From an uncultured Desulfobacter sp. (GTDB lineage: Bacteria; Desulfobacterota; Desulfobacteria; Desulfobacterales; Desulfobacteraceae), in assembly GCF_963665355.1 (NCBI RefSeq), contig NZ_OY762229.1, positions 1,984,001 to 2,048,000 of the forward strand: DNA of 64,000 nt. The letters are read 5' to 3'. The stretch's first letter is position 1; each line of letters starts with the position of its first letter. Both the position numbers and the translations under genes were made by a program. The notes under the pieces are model-generated. The model did no database searches and was not told the origin of the DNA. It saw nothing but the letters and a program-made list of their open reading frames with translations. Positions 9,894 through 18,986 of this stretch are shown piece by piece.

Positions 9894-11611
9894 CTTTCAA
9901 TGATCATCAAAGGATCGTTAAGCTGGTTTACAGCACTCTTCCAAACCTGAAAATTCACATCGGAAGGAGCCACATTTTTTTCCCCCACTTCCATTGTCTG
10001 GATCATTACAATCCACAGAGGCGATTCCGGTAACATTTGACGAATTTGAACAAAATAATAGAGCAAACCCCTGATGGGCGGCTGCCAGACTTCCTGGAGC
10101 ACAATGAGCGGCCCCTGACCCAATTTTTCCACCTGGGCGGCTATCTGGTCCTGGTCTTCATCGAAATCAAAATGAATGCCGACTGTTCCGGAAACCTGGA
10201 TCCCAAATTGCTGTTCCAGTCCAGCCAGAATCTGTTCCATATCATTTTCTTCAAACCCCAGGGCCGACCCAAGCACAAGGGCACGGGGTTTAGTCTTCTT
10301 AATACGGGGTTCATCCTCTATTACCGGGGGCTGGGGTGCAGGTGCAGCTTTGGGCTCCGGTGCGGCTTTGGGGTCAGGAGTGGGCTCCGGTTTTGGGTCA
10401 GGCTTAGGCTCTGGCGGATTTATAATTGGTTCAGGTTGAGGAAAAATAACAAGTTTTTCATCTTTCTCAACCATAGGTTCGGGTTCAGGTCTTGGCAGGG
10501 GGGCTCTGAATTCCGCCCGGGATCCTCCGGTTTCTTTAATCTCCATGCCCATGCGGGGCGTACGCATCCGCATGAGAAGGCGCTGGTACCCGGGCTGGGA
10601 AAGGTCAAACCGGGCAAGGGTCGAGGTTCTGGCAGCATATGCCAGGCTCACCAGAACAATTCGTGGAATAAGAGTATACACCACCAGTCCCATGCACAGA
10701 AAGGGCCACCAGGCCGCCAGATGTTCGCTGGCCAGTCCGGAAATACCCTCCTTAAGCACGATACGGCTGCCTTCTATTTGAACGAGGGAGGGTACGAAGA
10801 TATCAGGCATGGCCCAGGACCAGGGAAATGCCATCCAGGTTACCAGGCGGTGTACGCTTTCACCTGAAGTAAACAGTGTGGACTGCCAGCCAAAGGCCAT
10901 ATCCGTAACCGTAATCCTGAAAAAAGTGCCCCCTAACGCCCCTGCAGAAAATCCGAGAGCTCCCAGGGAAAGAGCGATGAATACCGGCCAGAACAAAAGG
11001 CTTTGAAAGGGCCGGGTATCAATACGAAGCAGATCCCCGGCATCCTTTGAAAATTTTGGGAAATGCTTTTGAACAGGCACAGCCCATTTTTGCAGCCGCC
11101 CCCTAAATTTGTCAATGAACAGGCGCATGGACACCCTGTGCATCACACCAGTCAAGCCCGATCCGGCATGGCCTGACCGAAATTGGCGGAATCCCACAAA
11201 CCCCGCAGTCAGACAAAGCAAAGCCGGCAGCAGAATAAACACAGATATAAACAGGGTCACATTTACAGGGCGGCTGCCATGGTAGGCCAAAAACGAATAT
11301 GCGCCAATGGCGCCTGCAGCAAGGCCGCAACCCAAAAACCACCGGGAAGCCCAGGTGTAAAAAGAGTCAAACAACCCACCGGGTGGCCTGGCCCCGGGAC
11401 CGCCGTTGCCGGTCTCCTGGAAAAACAGCCGGCGCCGGTATTTCAACCACTGTCCAATCAGTCCTGGATCATCAAGGCGATCGCCGTTTTTGAGCTGGCG
11501 GAAGATTTCTCTGTCCCGGGACGCAATGGTGTTGGTATCAGCATTTTCCGGCTCGTCATCCAGACCCAGAAAAAAATTAAGATCAATAATGTCTTTTAAA
11601 GGCAGCGTCAT
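9878..11611 (-). CDS. DUF2868 membrane protein, partner of the DUF3482 GTPase
   Basis: 577 residues with about four membrane segments in the N-terminal two thirds (near residues 90-110, 122-142, 210-235 and 300-325). A long Pro/Glu/Lys linker (EPKPDPKPEPTPDPKAAPEP) leads to a C-terminal soluble domain. DUF2868 and DUF3482 genes commonly sit side by side. The linker suggests the C-terminal domain reaches away from the membrane, possibly to the GTPase; that is inference. It is the second gene of a three-gene minus-strand operon. Confidence 0.78.
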   Translation of the reverse strand: MTLPLKDIIDLNFFLGLDDEPENADTNTIASRDREIFRQLKNGDRLDDPGLIGQWLKYRRRLFFQETGNGGPGARPPGGLFDSFYTWASRWFLGCGLAAGAIGAYSFLAYHGSRPVNVTLFISVFILLPALLCLTAGFVGFRQFRSGHAGSGLTGVMHRVSMRLFIDKFRGRLQKWAVPVQKHFPKFSKDAGDLLRIDTRPFQSLLFWPVFIALSLGALGFSAGALGGTFFRITVTDMAFGWQSTLFTSGESVHRLVTWMAFPWSWAMPDIFVPSLVQIEGSRIVLKEGISGLASEHLAAWWPFLCMGLVVYTLIPRIVLVSLAYAARTSTLARFDLSQPGYQRLLMRMRTPRMGMEIKETGGSRAEFRAPLPRPEPEPMVEKDEKLVIFPQPEPIINPPEPKPDPKPEPTPDPKAAPEPKAAPAPQPPVIEDEPRIKKTKPRALVLGSALGFEENDMEQILAGLEQQFGIQVSGTVGIHFDFDEDQDQIAAQVEKLGQGPLIVLQEVWQPPIRGLLYYFVQIRQMLPESPLWIVMIQTMEVGEKNVAPSDVNFQVWKSAVNQLNDPLMIIERWVSP

Positions 11612-11620
11612 GGCCGGGGG

Positions 11621-11926
11621 TTATTCAATAAATTTTATATCAATTTCTTCTGTGTCTTCTTTCTGGGTCATCTCGAATTTGCCGCTTGTGGTGATGGTAA
11701 ACTTCCTTAGAGATCCGGCATTTTTTAATTGTGATTCAAGCTTTTCCACTGTGTCATGTTCACAGTCAGCATTGAAAAACAGTTTTAAATTTTTAGGGTC
11801 GTCGTCATCGAACTGTATCATAAAAGGATTGTGCTCAACGAAAACCAGGTCATCATATGTATACGTGACACTGAGTCCGGTCTCCTGAATAATTTCTGTT
11901 GCTATACCTAACGGTCTGAATTCCAT
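11621..11926 (-). CDS. Small acidic protein heading the DUF2868/DUF3482 operon
   Basis: 101 residues with a very good ribosome binding site (AAGGAG, nine bases from ATG). It is acidic, with predicted beta-strands (LSVTYTYDDLVFVEHNPFMIQF) and no membrane segment or known motif. It lies nine bases upstream of the DUF2868 gene, so it is almost certainly co-transcribed and may be a third component. I do not recognise the family. Confidence 0.7.
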   Translation of the reverse strand: MEFRPLGIATEIIQETGLSVTYTYDDLVFVEHNPFMIQFDDDDPKNLKLFFNADCEHDTVEKLESQLKNAGSLRKFTITTSGKFEMTQKEDTEEIDIKFIE

Positions 11927-12094
11927 GTGTTATCTCCTTATGGGTGCATCTGTAAATGCTTTAATGATGAACCTATGTCAAAATTCGGTTCAATGTCGGA
12001 AATGATAGCATAACCCGGCTGATCCTCATAGCATAACCTAGAAGAATACAGCGATAAAAAGCGACAGAAGACCAACGGGAAAAATTGTTGACCT

Positions 12095-12290
12095 GGGCAT
12101 GAAACAGGTTTACGGTTCCCGTCAACATGGTGTTATTAAATCTATGGCAAACGGAACACGGTGTAAATCCGTGACGGTCCCGCCGCTGTAATGGGGAGTA
12201 TTCGCCCTGTCATGCCACTGGAAAATTTTTCCGGGAAGGCCCGGGGCAGCAAGAGCCCAACCCCCTGAGTCAGAAGACGTGCTTTTGGAT
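12095..12290 (+). promoter_or_regulatory. Cobalamin riboswitch
   Basis: The core contains ggtgtaaatccgtgacgg and tcccgccgctgtaatgggga, then the gccactgg...gggaaggcc helix and the B12-box-like gagtcagaagacgtgc (12267-12282). These are in the order expected of an adenosylcobalamin-sensing RNA. It sits directly upstream of cobT, so cobalamin should repress this gene. A hairpin after the box (12324-12343) lacks a T-run, which favours control of translation. Confidence 0.88.
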
Positions 12291-12323
12291 TTTTGTCATG
12301 CAGAACTTGATGGTAAAGGGTTT

Positions 12324-12371
12324 TGCAGGAAATTATTCCTGCATGCCTGAATAATCATGAATTGCTGCAGG
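12324..12371 (+). promoter_or_regulatory. Alternative hairpins in the cobT leader
   Basis: TGCAGGAA (12324-12331) can pair with TTCCTGCA (12336-12343). The same CCTGCA (12338-12343) can instead pair with a second TGCAGG at 12366-12371, just before the ribosome binding site. The two pairings exclude each other, as expected of a switch platform between riboswitch and start codon. Confidence 0.45.
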
Positions 12372-12392
12372 ACATCTTAATGAGGTGAAACT

Positions 12393-13466
12393 ATGTCTCT
12401 GTTTGAACAGACCCTTTCCATCATCAGCCCCGAACTTAACCAGAACGCTTTTTCAAAGGCCAGGCAACGCCTAAGTGAGCAGGCAAAACCCCCCGGCAGT
12501 CTCGGGATCATGGAAGATATCGGGGCCCGTCTGGCTGCCATCAAAGGGACCATTGACGTCCATTTAACCCATAAATGGATCATCACTTGTGCCGGTGACC
12601 ATGGTGTTGTTGAAGAGGGGGTCAGTGCCTATCCCGCCGAAGTCACCCCCCAGATGGTACTCAATTTTGCCGGGGGCGGGGCATCGGTCAACGTCATCGG
12701 CAAACATGCCGGAGCCCGGGTGAAGGCCGCAGATATCGGTGTGAATTACGATTTTGACCCGGGACTTGATATTTTTCATAAAAAAGTAAAGTACGGCACC
12801 GATAATTTCACAAAGGGGCCTGCCATGACCCGGAAAGAGGCGGTGAAATCCATTGAAGCAGGCATTGAAATCGTCAATGAACTGCACCTCCAAAACCCTG
12901 TGGATCTTCTGGGCACAGGGGATATGGGCATTGGAAATACCACGCCCTCTGCAGCCATCATTGCGGCATTTTCAGGACTGCCCGTGGAGAGCCTGACCGG
13001 CAGGGGTACAGGGGTTGACGATAAAGGCCTGGGCAGAAAGATTGCTGCGATCCAAAAAGGGCTTGAGATAAACCAACCAGACCCCAGGGATCCTCTGGAT
13101 GTGCTGGCGAAGGTCGGGGGGCTTGAAATCGGCGGTTTGGCAGGCCTGGTGCTCGGTGCTGCCGCCAAAGGCATTCCGGTGATCTGTGACGGTCTGATCT
13201 CTACGGCAGGCGCCCTGATCGCCTGCGAGTTGGCCCCGGCAGCCAGAAACTACCTGTTTGCCTCCCACAAATCCGTGGAAATCGGCCATAAATACATGCA
13301 TGACCGATTGGGTCTGGAGCCTTTGATCGACCTGCAATTCCGTCTCGGGGAAGGCACGGGTGCTGCTGTATGCATGGAACTTCTGGATCTTGCCACCCGC
13401 ATCCTTGCTGATATTAAGACCTTTGATGAAGTAGGGGTCTCCAATAGATCATGTTTGGACAACTGA
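12393..13466 (+). CDS. cobT: Nicotinate-nucleotide--dimethylbenzimidazole phosphoribosyltransferase
   Basis: 357 residues, the normal length. It activates the lower ligand base of cobalamin by transferring phosphoribose from nicotinate mononucleotide to dimethylbenzimidazole, giving alpha-ribazole phosphate. Visible motifs are KPPGSLG near the N-terminus, GDHGVVEEGVSAYP, GDMGIGNTTPSAA, and the C-terminal RLGEGTGAA with the catalytic glutamate. The ribosome binding site is tgaggtg. A cobalamin riboswitch precedes it, and no other cob gene is in the window. Confidence 0.95.
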   Translation: MSLFEQTLSIISPELNQNAFSKARQRLSEQAKPPGSLGIMEDIGARLAAIKGTIDVHLTHKWIITCAGDHGVVEEGVSAYPAEVTPQMVLNFAGGGASVNVIGKHAGARVKAADIGVNYDFDPGLDIFHKKVKYGTDNFTKGPAMTRKEAVKSIEAGIEIVNELHLQNPVDLLGTGDMGIGNTTPSAAIIAAFSGLPVESLTGRGTGVDDKGLGRKIAAIQKGLEINQPDPRDPLDVLAKVGGLEIGGLAGLVLGAAAKGIPVICDGLISTAGALIACELAPAARNYLFASHKSVEIGHKYMHDRLGLEPLIDLQFRLGEGTGAAVCMELLDLATRILADIKTFDEVGVSNRSCLDN

Positions 13467-13478
13467 TGTTTTTTGTCA

Positions 13479-13970
13479 CTACCCGTATAAATCCTCGTTG
13501 TCATCCCAACCTTCATAACCAGGATACTGTTCCGGATTTTCCCCCGTGGCCTCAATGACACGGGGATAAGTAACGCCGGGTTGCGGCTTTTTATCTTTGT
13601 GTCGGGTTTTGCTGACCTGAAACACCCAGTTGTCTCCAAAATCGAATAGATAATAGAGCTTCAGGCCGGGGTACATGGGCCAGGCACTGGATATGGGAAC
13701 CCGCTGGTATGTATTGACCGGATGAAAATCTTCCCAGTCCGGGGCTCCGCCCACCACCTGGGCCACGTGCCGGGGATGCCGGCCCAGGTAAAACTCAAAT
13801 AAATGGTCATTATCAAAATCCACAGCTTGTTGGATGGCTTCGTGAAGATCCAGAAACGATGCCCGCCAGTCAATTTCTATCACGCGGACACATGCCGGGT
13901 CTGCGCCCTGAAGTTTGATTTTTAATGTCCATATTTTCTTGGGTTGTTTCAGGTATACAATATTGTTCAT
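13479..13970 (-). CDS. Plasmid pRiA4b ORF-3-like protein
   Basis: 163 residues. The pattern 'IKLQGADPACVRVIEID...FLDLHEAIQ..F.FDNDHLFEFY' followed by 'LKLYYLFDFGDNWVFQV' and 'YPRVIEATGENPEQYPG' is that of the pRiA4b ORF-3 family, also seen in IS1096 TnpR-like passengers. The molecular function is unknown. It is convergent with cobT with only 12 bases between the stops. There are no inverted repeats or transposase nearby, so nothing says it is currently mobile. Confidence 0.75.
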   Translation of the reverse strand: MNNIVYLKQPKKIWTLKIKLQGADPACVRVIEIDWRASFLDLHEAIQQAVDFDNDHLFEFYLGRHPRHVAQVVGGAPDWEDFHPVNTYQRVPISSAWPMYPGLKLYYLFDFGDNWVFQVSKTRHKDKKPQPGVTYPRVIEATGENPEQYPGYEGWDDNEDLYG

Positions 13971-14132
13971 TTTTTTTGCAGGTTCCCCTTTTTTTTAAAT
14001 CTAAAACGGCTCCCCTTATACCTGCAACCCGGCGTAAATGCCAGAATAAAATCATAATTTTTCTTGACATAAATGTGCAATTAAATGATTTTGACGCTAT
14101 CTAAATGTATTAATAAAGTAAGGCAAATCCGC

Positions 14133-15368
14133 ATGAAATTTGACACCTATGCAATCAGCAGCACCCTGAAAAAAAATCTGAGCGCCCAAGGATTTATCAG
14201 GCCCACAGATATTCAATACAAGGCGATTCCCTCTATATTAAAGGGTGAAGACGTCCTGGCCATTGCCCAGACCGGAACCGGCAAAACCGTGGCCTTTGCA
14301 GTGCCGGTCATAGATATCATCCTGAACCTGAAAAAGACAAAAAAAGATTCGGGCATCCAAAGTATTGTCATGGTTCCCACCAGGGAGCTGGCTGTCCAGA
14401 TTCATGAGGTCTTTATGGCGTTGTGTCATAAAACAAGGGTTAAGCCCTTTGCCGTTTTCGGGGGTGTGGAACAGGATGCTCAGATTAAAACACTCATCAA
14501 TGGTGTTGATATTCTGATTGCCACACCGGGACGCATGTTTGACCTGATCAGCCAGAAAGCCATTGATATCCGCCAGGTGAAAGTTTTAATTCTTGATGAA
14601 GCTGATCAAATGCTGGCCAAAGGTTTTTTGGACGATATCCAGTGTATCAAGCGAATGTTGAAACAACGGCACCAGACCCTGTTTTTTTCTGCAACCATCG
14701 ACAAGAACATTAAGAAGCTGGCCTACTCACAGGTAAGCTCCGCTGCCGTACGCATCCAGATATCGCCTGATGATCCGGTATCAAAAAATGTATCCCATTA
14801 TGTGCTTTTTGTGGAGATGGACGATAAACGCTTTTTCCTTCGTAAATTCGTTCGGGAAAATCCGGAGAGCAAAATCCTGGTTTTTGTCAGGACAACCGTA
14901 AGGGCCGAGCGGGTGGCAAAAGCTTTGGAACGAGCGGATATTAGTGCTTTGACCATTTATGGCAAAAAAGACCAGGATGAGCGGCTGGCGGTTTTGACCC
15001 GGTTTAAACAGGGTGATGACAAAATACTGATTGCCACGGATGTTTCAGCCCGGGGCATTGATATCCCCAATGTGGACTATGTGATCAATTATGACCTCCC
15101 GGACCAGAAAGAAATTTATGTTCACAGGGTCGGAAGAACCGGTCGCGGCCGCTCCAGGGGGAAGGCCATATCATTTTGCAGCAGCCAGGAGAAGGATTTG
15201 TTAAAGGAGATTGAAGGCTTTATAGGCAAACCCATAGAAACCGTAAAAGTTTCCAGAGACGAATATGCCTTTACCGTTGAAGTCACAGAGACATCAAAAG
15301 ATATCAGGGAGATGATCCTGGCCAATGAAGAGTGGGAAAAGAAAAAAAGCCGCAGGAAAAAAAAATAG
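14133..15368 (+). CDS. DEAD-box ATP-dependent RNA helicase (RhlE-like)
   Basis: 411 residues from the preferred ATG; a frame extension to 14085 has no better ribosome binding site and lies outside the conserved domain. Motifs appear in order: Q motif near GFIRPTDIQ, motif I AQTGTGKT, PTRELA, TPGR, motif II DEAD, motif III SAT, then ARGIDIP and HRVGRTGR in the second RecA domain. The C-terminus is short and lysine/arginine-rich (KKKSRRKKK), as in RNA-binding tails. It unwinds RNA structure in the cytoplasm, usually in ribosome assembly or cold growth. It stands alone. Confidence 0.92.
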   Translation: MKFDTYAISSTLKKNLSAQGFIRPTDIQYKAIPSILKGEDVLAIAQTGTGKTVAFAVPVIDIILNLKKTKKDSGIQSIVMVPTRELAVQIHEVFMALCHKTRVKPFAVFGGVEQDAQIKTLINGVDILIATPGRMFDLISQKAIDIRQVKVLILDEADQMLAKGFLDDIQCIKRMLKQRHQTLFFSATIDKNIKKLAYSQVSSAAVRIQISPDDPVSKNVSHYVLFVEMDDKRFFLRKFVRENPESKILVFVRTTVRAERVAKALERADISALTIYGKKDQDERLAVLTRFKQGDDKILIATDVSARGIDIPNVDYVINYDLPDQKEIYVHRVGRTGRGRSRGKAISFCSSQEKDLLKEIEGFIGKPIETVKVSRDEYAFTVEVTETSKDIREMILANEEWEKKKSRRKKK

Positions 15369-15405
15369 GAACAAAAACAGCGGGATCCGGAACTTTAAGG
15401 GAAAA

Positions 15406-16074
15406 CTACTCCACAATACCAATGTGCCCTGTTTTTTCAAAATGAACAGCGCAGCGGACCAGCTCACTTGCATGTTTGACATTGAGTTTTTTCTTAATCC
15501 GCTCTCTGTAGGTCCCAATGGTTTTGATGCTTAAAAACAGACGTTCGGCAATTTCCCTGGTTGAAAAGCCTCTGCCGATCAGCTTGAAAACCTGAAGTTC
15601 CCGGTCCGTTAAACGGTCGATGGGACTTTTTTCCCGTGCCTTGGGTGGATTGGACATGGACATCAGGATATGTTCTTTGACTTTTTCGTTGAGATAAATT
15701 TTTCCGGCAAGCAGGAAGTGGATGGCCTTGACAACGGACTCTACGGCCTCCTGTTTCATGATGTAGCCATGGGCCCCGGCAGACAGGGCCCTGGGCGCAT
15801 ATAGATACTCATCATGCATGGAAAGCACCAGCACCGGGATATTGCTGTGCTGCTGTTTTACGTATTTAACCAGATCAAGGCCGTCGGACTGTTTCAAGGA
15901 AAGATCCACAATGATCAAGTCCGGGTTGATAAGATTGATTTCATCAATGGCCTGCTCAACATCCCTGGCACTGCCATAGGCGGCCAGATCGCTTTCCTGA
16001 TTAATCAACTCCGCCAGGCCCAGCCTGAAAATGGGGTGGTCTTCCACCAGTAAAATTTTTTTTTTCTCGGGCAT
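15406..16074 (-). CDS. NarL/FixJ-type response regulator (orphan)
   Basis: 222 residues. The receiver domain has the acidic pair E11-D12, the phospho-acceptor D57 in IIVDLSL and a conserved lysine in GYIMKQE. The C-terminal LuxR-type helix-turn-helix reads LTDREL.V..LIGRGFSTREIAERLFLSIKTIGTYR. It would bind DNA when phosphorylated. No histidine kinase gene is adjacent, so the partner lies elsewhere. It is convergent with the DEAD-box gene. Confidence 0.9.
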   Translation of the reverse strand: MPEKKKILLVEDHPIFRLGLAELINQESDLAAYGSARDVEQAIDEINLINPDLIIVDLSLKQSDGLDLVKYVKQQHSNIPVLVLSMHDEYLYAPRALSAGAHGYIMKQEAVESVVKAIHFLLAGKIYLNEKVKEHILMSMSNPPKAREKSPIDRLTDRELQVFKLIGRGFSTREIAERLFLSIKTIGTYRERIKKKLNVKHASELVRCAVHFEKTGHIGIVE

Positions 16075-16290
16075 ACGCCATCCGTATTGACTTGTGGTAT
16101 TGTTACTTCCTGTATATCATTGACCAGACATGAATGCCAGGTTTTTCAGGCCCGGGATGGATCAGGGACGCCGCATTGTAACAGGGCTGCCGTATGGTGC
16201 TGAATCGCTGATGGGCATGGAGAGTATCGCGACCCAGAAAGCATATTGGAATATGCGCCCGGGGTCGCAATTATTAGAGGTTCCTATGAA

Positions 16291-16932
16291 TTAATTGGCT
16301 TCGGGATAACCACGTTTGGGGTCTACTGAATACGTCCATGGCAACCCTTCGTTCTTCCAGCCACCCAGCACGCGCTTTCCGTCAAATACACTATCTTTGT
16401 TTTTTACTTTATCGCCTTCAAAGCCGCCCATCATGTTGTATGTTTGATCAACCGGCCAGTTGGCCTTTGCCGCTGCTTCGTTGGCCGCTTCACAGGATCG
16501 TCCGCCACTTCTGCACATAAAAATAAGGGTATCGGTTTCAGGATTGAACCGGTTTTTAAGGTCCTGGGCAAAATTTTCATTGGGTATCATGCCATACCCT
16601 TTGCTGGTATGTTTTCCTGTCCAGAATTTCACCGGAACATGATATGCAATAGTGGGATGCCCAACCAGGACATACTCTGGACGGGTTCTAACATCCACAA
16701 TAAAAACATGCTGATCCTCCATGGCCATTTTATATGCCTGGGAGGGTGTGACATCCCCACCTTTATGTCCGTGCTTTTTGACGGGATAGATCACTGTTAC
16801 ATCTTTGGCTGAATCTGACGTAGCAGCTAAGTTAACCGGTTTGGTTAATGATGGGTTTTTAGCGCAGCCTGACGCCGCAATTAAGCTCAGGATCAAAACA
16901 ACGGTCATACAGAAGCAATTACTTTTTTTCAT
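16291..16932 (-). CDS. Rhodanese-domain lipoprotein
   Basis: 213 residues with a lipoprotein signal ending in AASGC and a strong ribosome binding site (aaggagg). The rhodanese domain includes VFIVDVRTRPEYVLVGHP and the active-site loop FMCRSGGRS with the catalytic cysteine. It would be anchored on the periplasmic side and handle sulfane sulfur or bind it; the substrate is unknown. The gene is monocistronic. Such exported rhodaneses are common in sulfur-metabolising bacteria. Confidence 0.85.
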   Translation of the reverse strand: MKKSNCFCMTVVLILSLIAASGCAKNPSLTKPVNLAATSDSAKDVTVIYPVKKHGHKGGDVTPSQAYKMAMEDQHVFIVDVRTRPEYVLVGHPTIAYHVPVKFWTGKHTSKGYGMIPNENFAQDLKNRFNPETDTLIFMCRSGGRSCEAANEAAAKANWPVDQTYNMMGGFEGDKVKNKDSVFDGKRVLGGWKNEGLPWTYSVDPKRGYPEAN

Positions 16933-17190
16933 TTTTAACCTCCTTTTGTAGTTAGTTAAACTAAAATTATAAGTCCATACTTCTTTTTTGAAGGTAAATC
17001 ATTTTGTGATGCTTATACGCATCTCTTTCAAAAATTTATCTTTTAACAACTTAAGAGAAATTTTTATAGCGTCTAATTTTATTTGGTAGAATGCTCACCC
17101 TACGAGTTGCATACTGTGGATACGTTGTCAATTTATTTTCAACGATTTGAAGATTTTATTTTGACAATGGGATTAGGGTGTAATCAGTGT

Positions 17191-18471
17191 TTATGAAATC
17201 AGAAATAGGCTTAGCGTCGGCCAGTAGGTGATGATGAGTACGGACAGCAGCAGCACAAGCATGAACGGGATTGTGGACCGGTAAATTTCAACAATGGGTT
17301 TGTTGAAGCGATAGCCCGCAATGAACAGATTCATGCCCACAGGCGGCGTGAAGTATCCGATCTGCATGTTCGCCAGAAAGATAATCCCCAGATGGACCGG
17401 ATGCACTCCGTACTCCAGGGCCACGGGCAGCATGAGGGGAACCATGATGATGATGGCTGAAAAGATGTCGAGCATGGCCCCCAGGATCAGCAGGAAGATA
17501 TTGAGCAAAATGAGAAACACAAGCTTGCTGGACACAAAAGTTTCGCAGAATTTGAACAGCTTCATGGGGGCTTCGGCATCAATGAGATAATTGGTCAAAG
17601 CTAAAGATACGCCCAGAATCAGCAGGATCCCGCCCACCATGACCATGGATTCCCGAATAATGCCGGGCAGTTTTTTTAACGGCACCTCCCGGTAGATCAA
17701 TACCTCCACCACCAGTACATACATGGCCGTTACTGCGGCGGCCTCGGATACGGCAAAATAGCCCGAATAAATTCCGAAAAATACAAACAGGGGCAGGGGA
17801 ATCTCCCACCCGGCGGCTTTGAGGGCTGACATGCAGTTTCTGACAGAAAACCGGGTTAACGGCATCGAATTTCCCCGGTTGGCCCAGAAACTGTAAACCG
17901 AAAGCATTACAATCATGAGAAGGGCCGGGAGCAGACCGGCCAGAAAGAGATCCTCAATGGATACCTTCTGGCCGCCAATCATCTGCTGGGCAATGATGCC
18001 GTAAAGAATCAGGGGCAGGGAAGGGGGCAGCAACAGGCCTAAACTGCCTGAGGTGGTCACCAGCCCCAGGCTGAAACGATCTGAATATCCGGCCTGGGTC
18101 AGTGCCGGATACAACAGGGCACCCATGGCCACAATGGTCACCCCGGACGCTCCGGTAAACGCCGTGAACAGGGCGCACACCACAAAGGCCACAATGGCAA
18201 GTCCGCCGGGCATCCACCCCAGAAAGGCCTGGGTCAGGGTCACAAGCCGGCGGGAGGTATTGCTCTCCCCAAGAATATATCCGGCGACGGTGAACAAGGG
18301 CAGAGCCAAAAGGATTGGGGTATCTGCAATCCGGTACAGCTCAATGGCCATGACCGACAGATCAATTTCAGACAGGTAAAATCCGTACATGGCCGCAGCA
18401 ATGATCACCGTGAACAAAGGAGCGCCCATGAGGGCAATAACAATCAGTAAACCTATAATTATAAATGTCAT
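17191..18471 (-). CDS. dctM: TRAP transporter large membrane subunit
   Basis: 426 residues and about 12 hydrophobic segments, the standard length of DctM. Typical stretches are GFYLSEIDLSVMAIELYRIADTPILLALPLF, the PPSLPLILYG loop and NMQIGYFTPPVGMNLF near the C-terminus. It forms the sodium-coupled channel for a carboxylate-like substrate delivered by DctP. It is the last gene of tatT-dctP-dctQ-dctM and starts one base after the dctQ stop. The substrate cannot be told from sequence. Confidence 0.92.
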   Translation of the reverse strand: MTFIIIGLLIVIALMGAPLFTVIIAAAMYGFYLSEIDLSVMAIELYRIADTPILLALPLFTVAGYILGESNTSRRLVTLTQAFLGWMPGGLAIVAFVVCALFTAFTGASGVTIVAMGALLYPALTQAGYSDRFSLGLVTTSGSLGLLLPPSLPLILYGIIAQQMIGGQKVSIEDLFLAGLLPALLMIVMLSVYSFWANRGNSMPLTRFSVRNCMSALKAAGWEIPLPLFVFFGIYSGYFAVSEAAAVTAMYVLVVEVLIYREVPLKKLPGIIRESMVMVGGILLILGVSLALTNYLIDAEAPMKLFKFCETFVSSKLVFLILLNIFLLILGAMLDIFSAIIIMVPLMLPVALEYGVHPVHLGIIFLANMQIGYFTPPVGMNLFIAGYRFNKPIVEIYRSTIPFMLVLLLSVLIITYWPTLSLFLIS

Positions 18472-18472
18472 G

Positions 18473-18967
18473 TTATGGCTGCTTCCGGGAGCGGCAATTG
18501 AATACGTTGATCAGATTTTCAAGAAAAAAAAGGGCATATCTGATGGTGATAATACCGAATGCAAAAGGAATCACAAGTTCACACACCCATGTGGGCACCG
18601 AGAAAAAGGCCGTCAATCCGTCTGCTTTTTCCATGAGAACAAACCTTGCACTGTGAAAGGTCATCAGCGCACAGACAATGGTTGTAAACAGGTGGACTGA
18701 AAGACCTGTAAACCGTTTAAGACCCATTGGCAGATATTTGGACGCAATATCAATGCTGATGTGGTTATCTGTTCTTGAGGCCACCATGGCTCCGATGAGT
18801 CCAAGCCAGAGTACCAGTACACGCACCAGGGGATCTGCCCAGACGATACCTGTATCAAAACCGTTTCTTAATACGATCTGAAATACGGCAAGACCGATCA
18901 TGAGCAAAAGAAGACCCACCAGTAGGGCATCTTCGATTTTGTGAAGAATGGAAATCACACGAAACAT
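18473..18967 (-). CDS. dctQ: TRAP transporter small membrane subunit
   Basis: About 164 residues with four membrane segments, the usual DctQ fold (IGLAVFQIVLRNGFDTGIVWADPLVRVLVLWLGLIGA). It binds DctM in the inner membrane. I prefer the start at 18967, which begins just before the first helix and leaves a 19-base gap after dctP. An upstream in-frame ATG at 19021 would overlap dctP by 35 bases and adds no conserved sequence. Confidence 0.88.
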   Translation of the reverse strand: MFRVISILHKIEDALLVGLLLLMIGLAVFQIVLRNGFDTGIVWADPLVRVLVLWLGLIGAMVASRTDNHISIDIASKYLPMGLKRFTGLSVHLFTTIVCALMTFHSARFVLMEKADGLTAFFSVPTWVCELVIPFAFGIITIRYALFFLENLINVFNCRSRKQP

Positions 18968-18986
18968 ATTAGAAAATCGCCGTTGT

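Noticed and set aside
10037-10867. 276-codon plus-strand frame opposite the DUF2868 gene
   Set aside because: It mirrors the Pro/Glu repeat of the real gene and has low-complexity Gly/Phe/Arg composition.
13479-13970. Mobile element at the pRiA4b ORF-3-like gene
   Set aside because: No terminal inverted repeats, target duplication or transposase were found around it.
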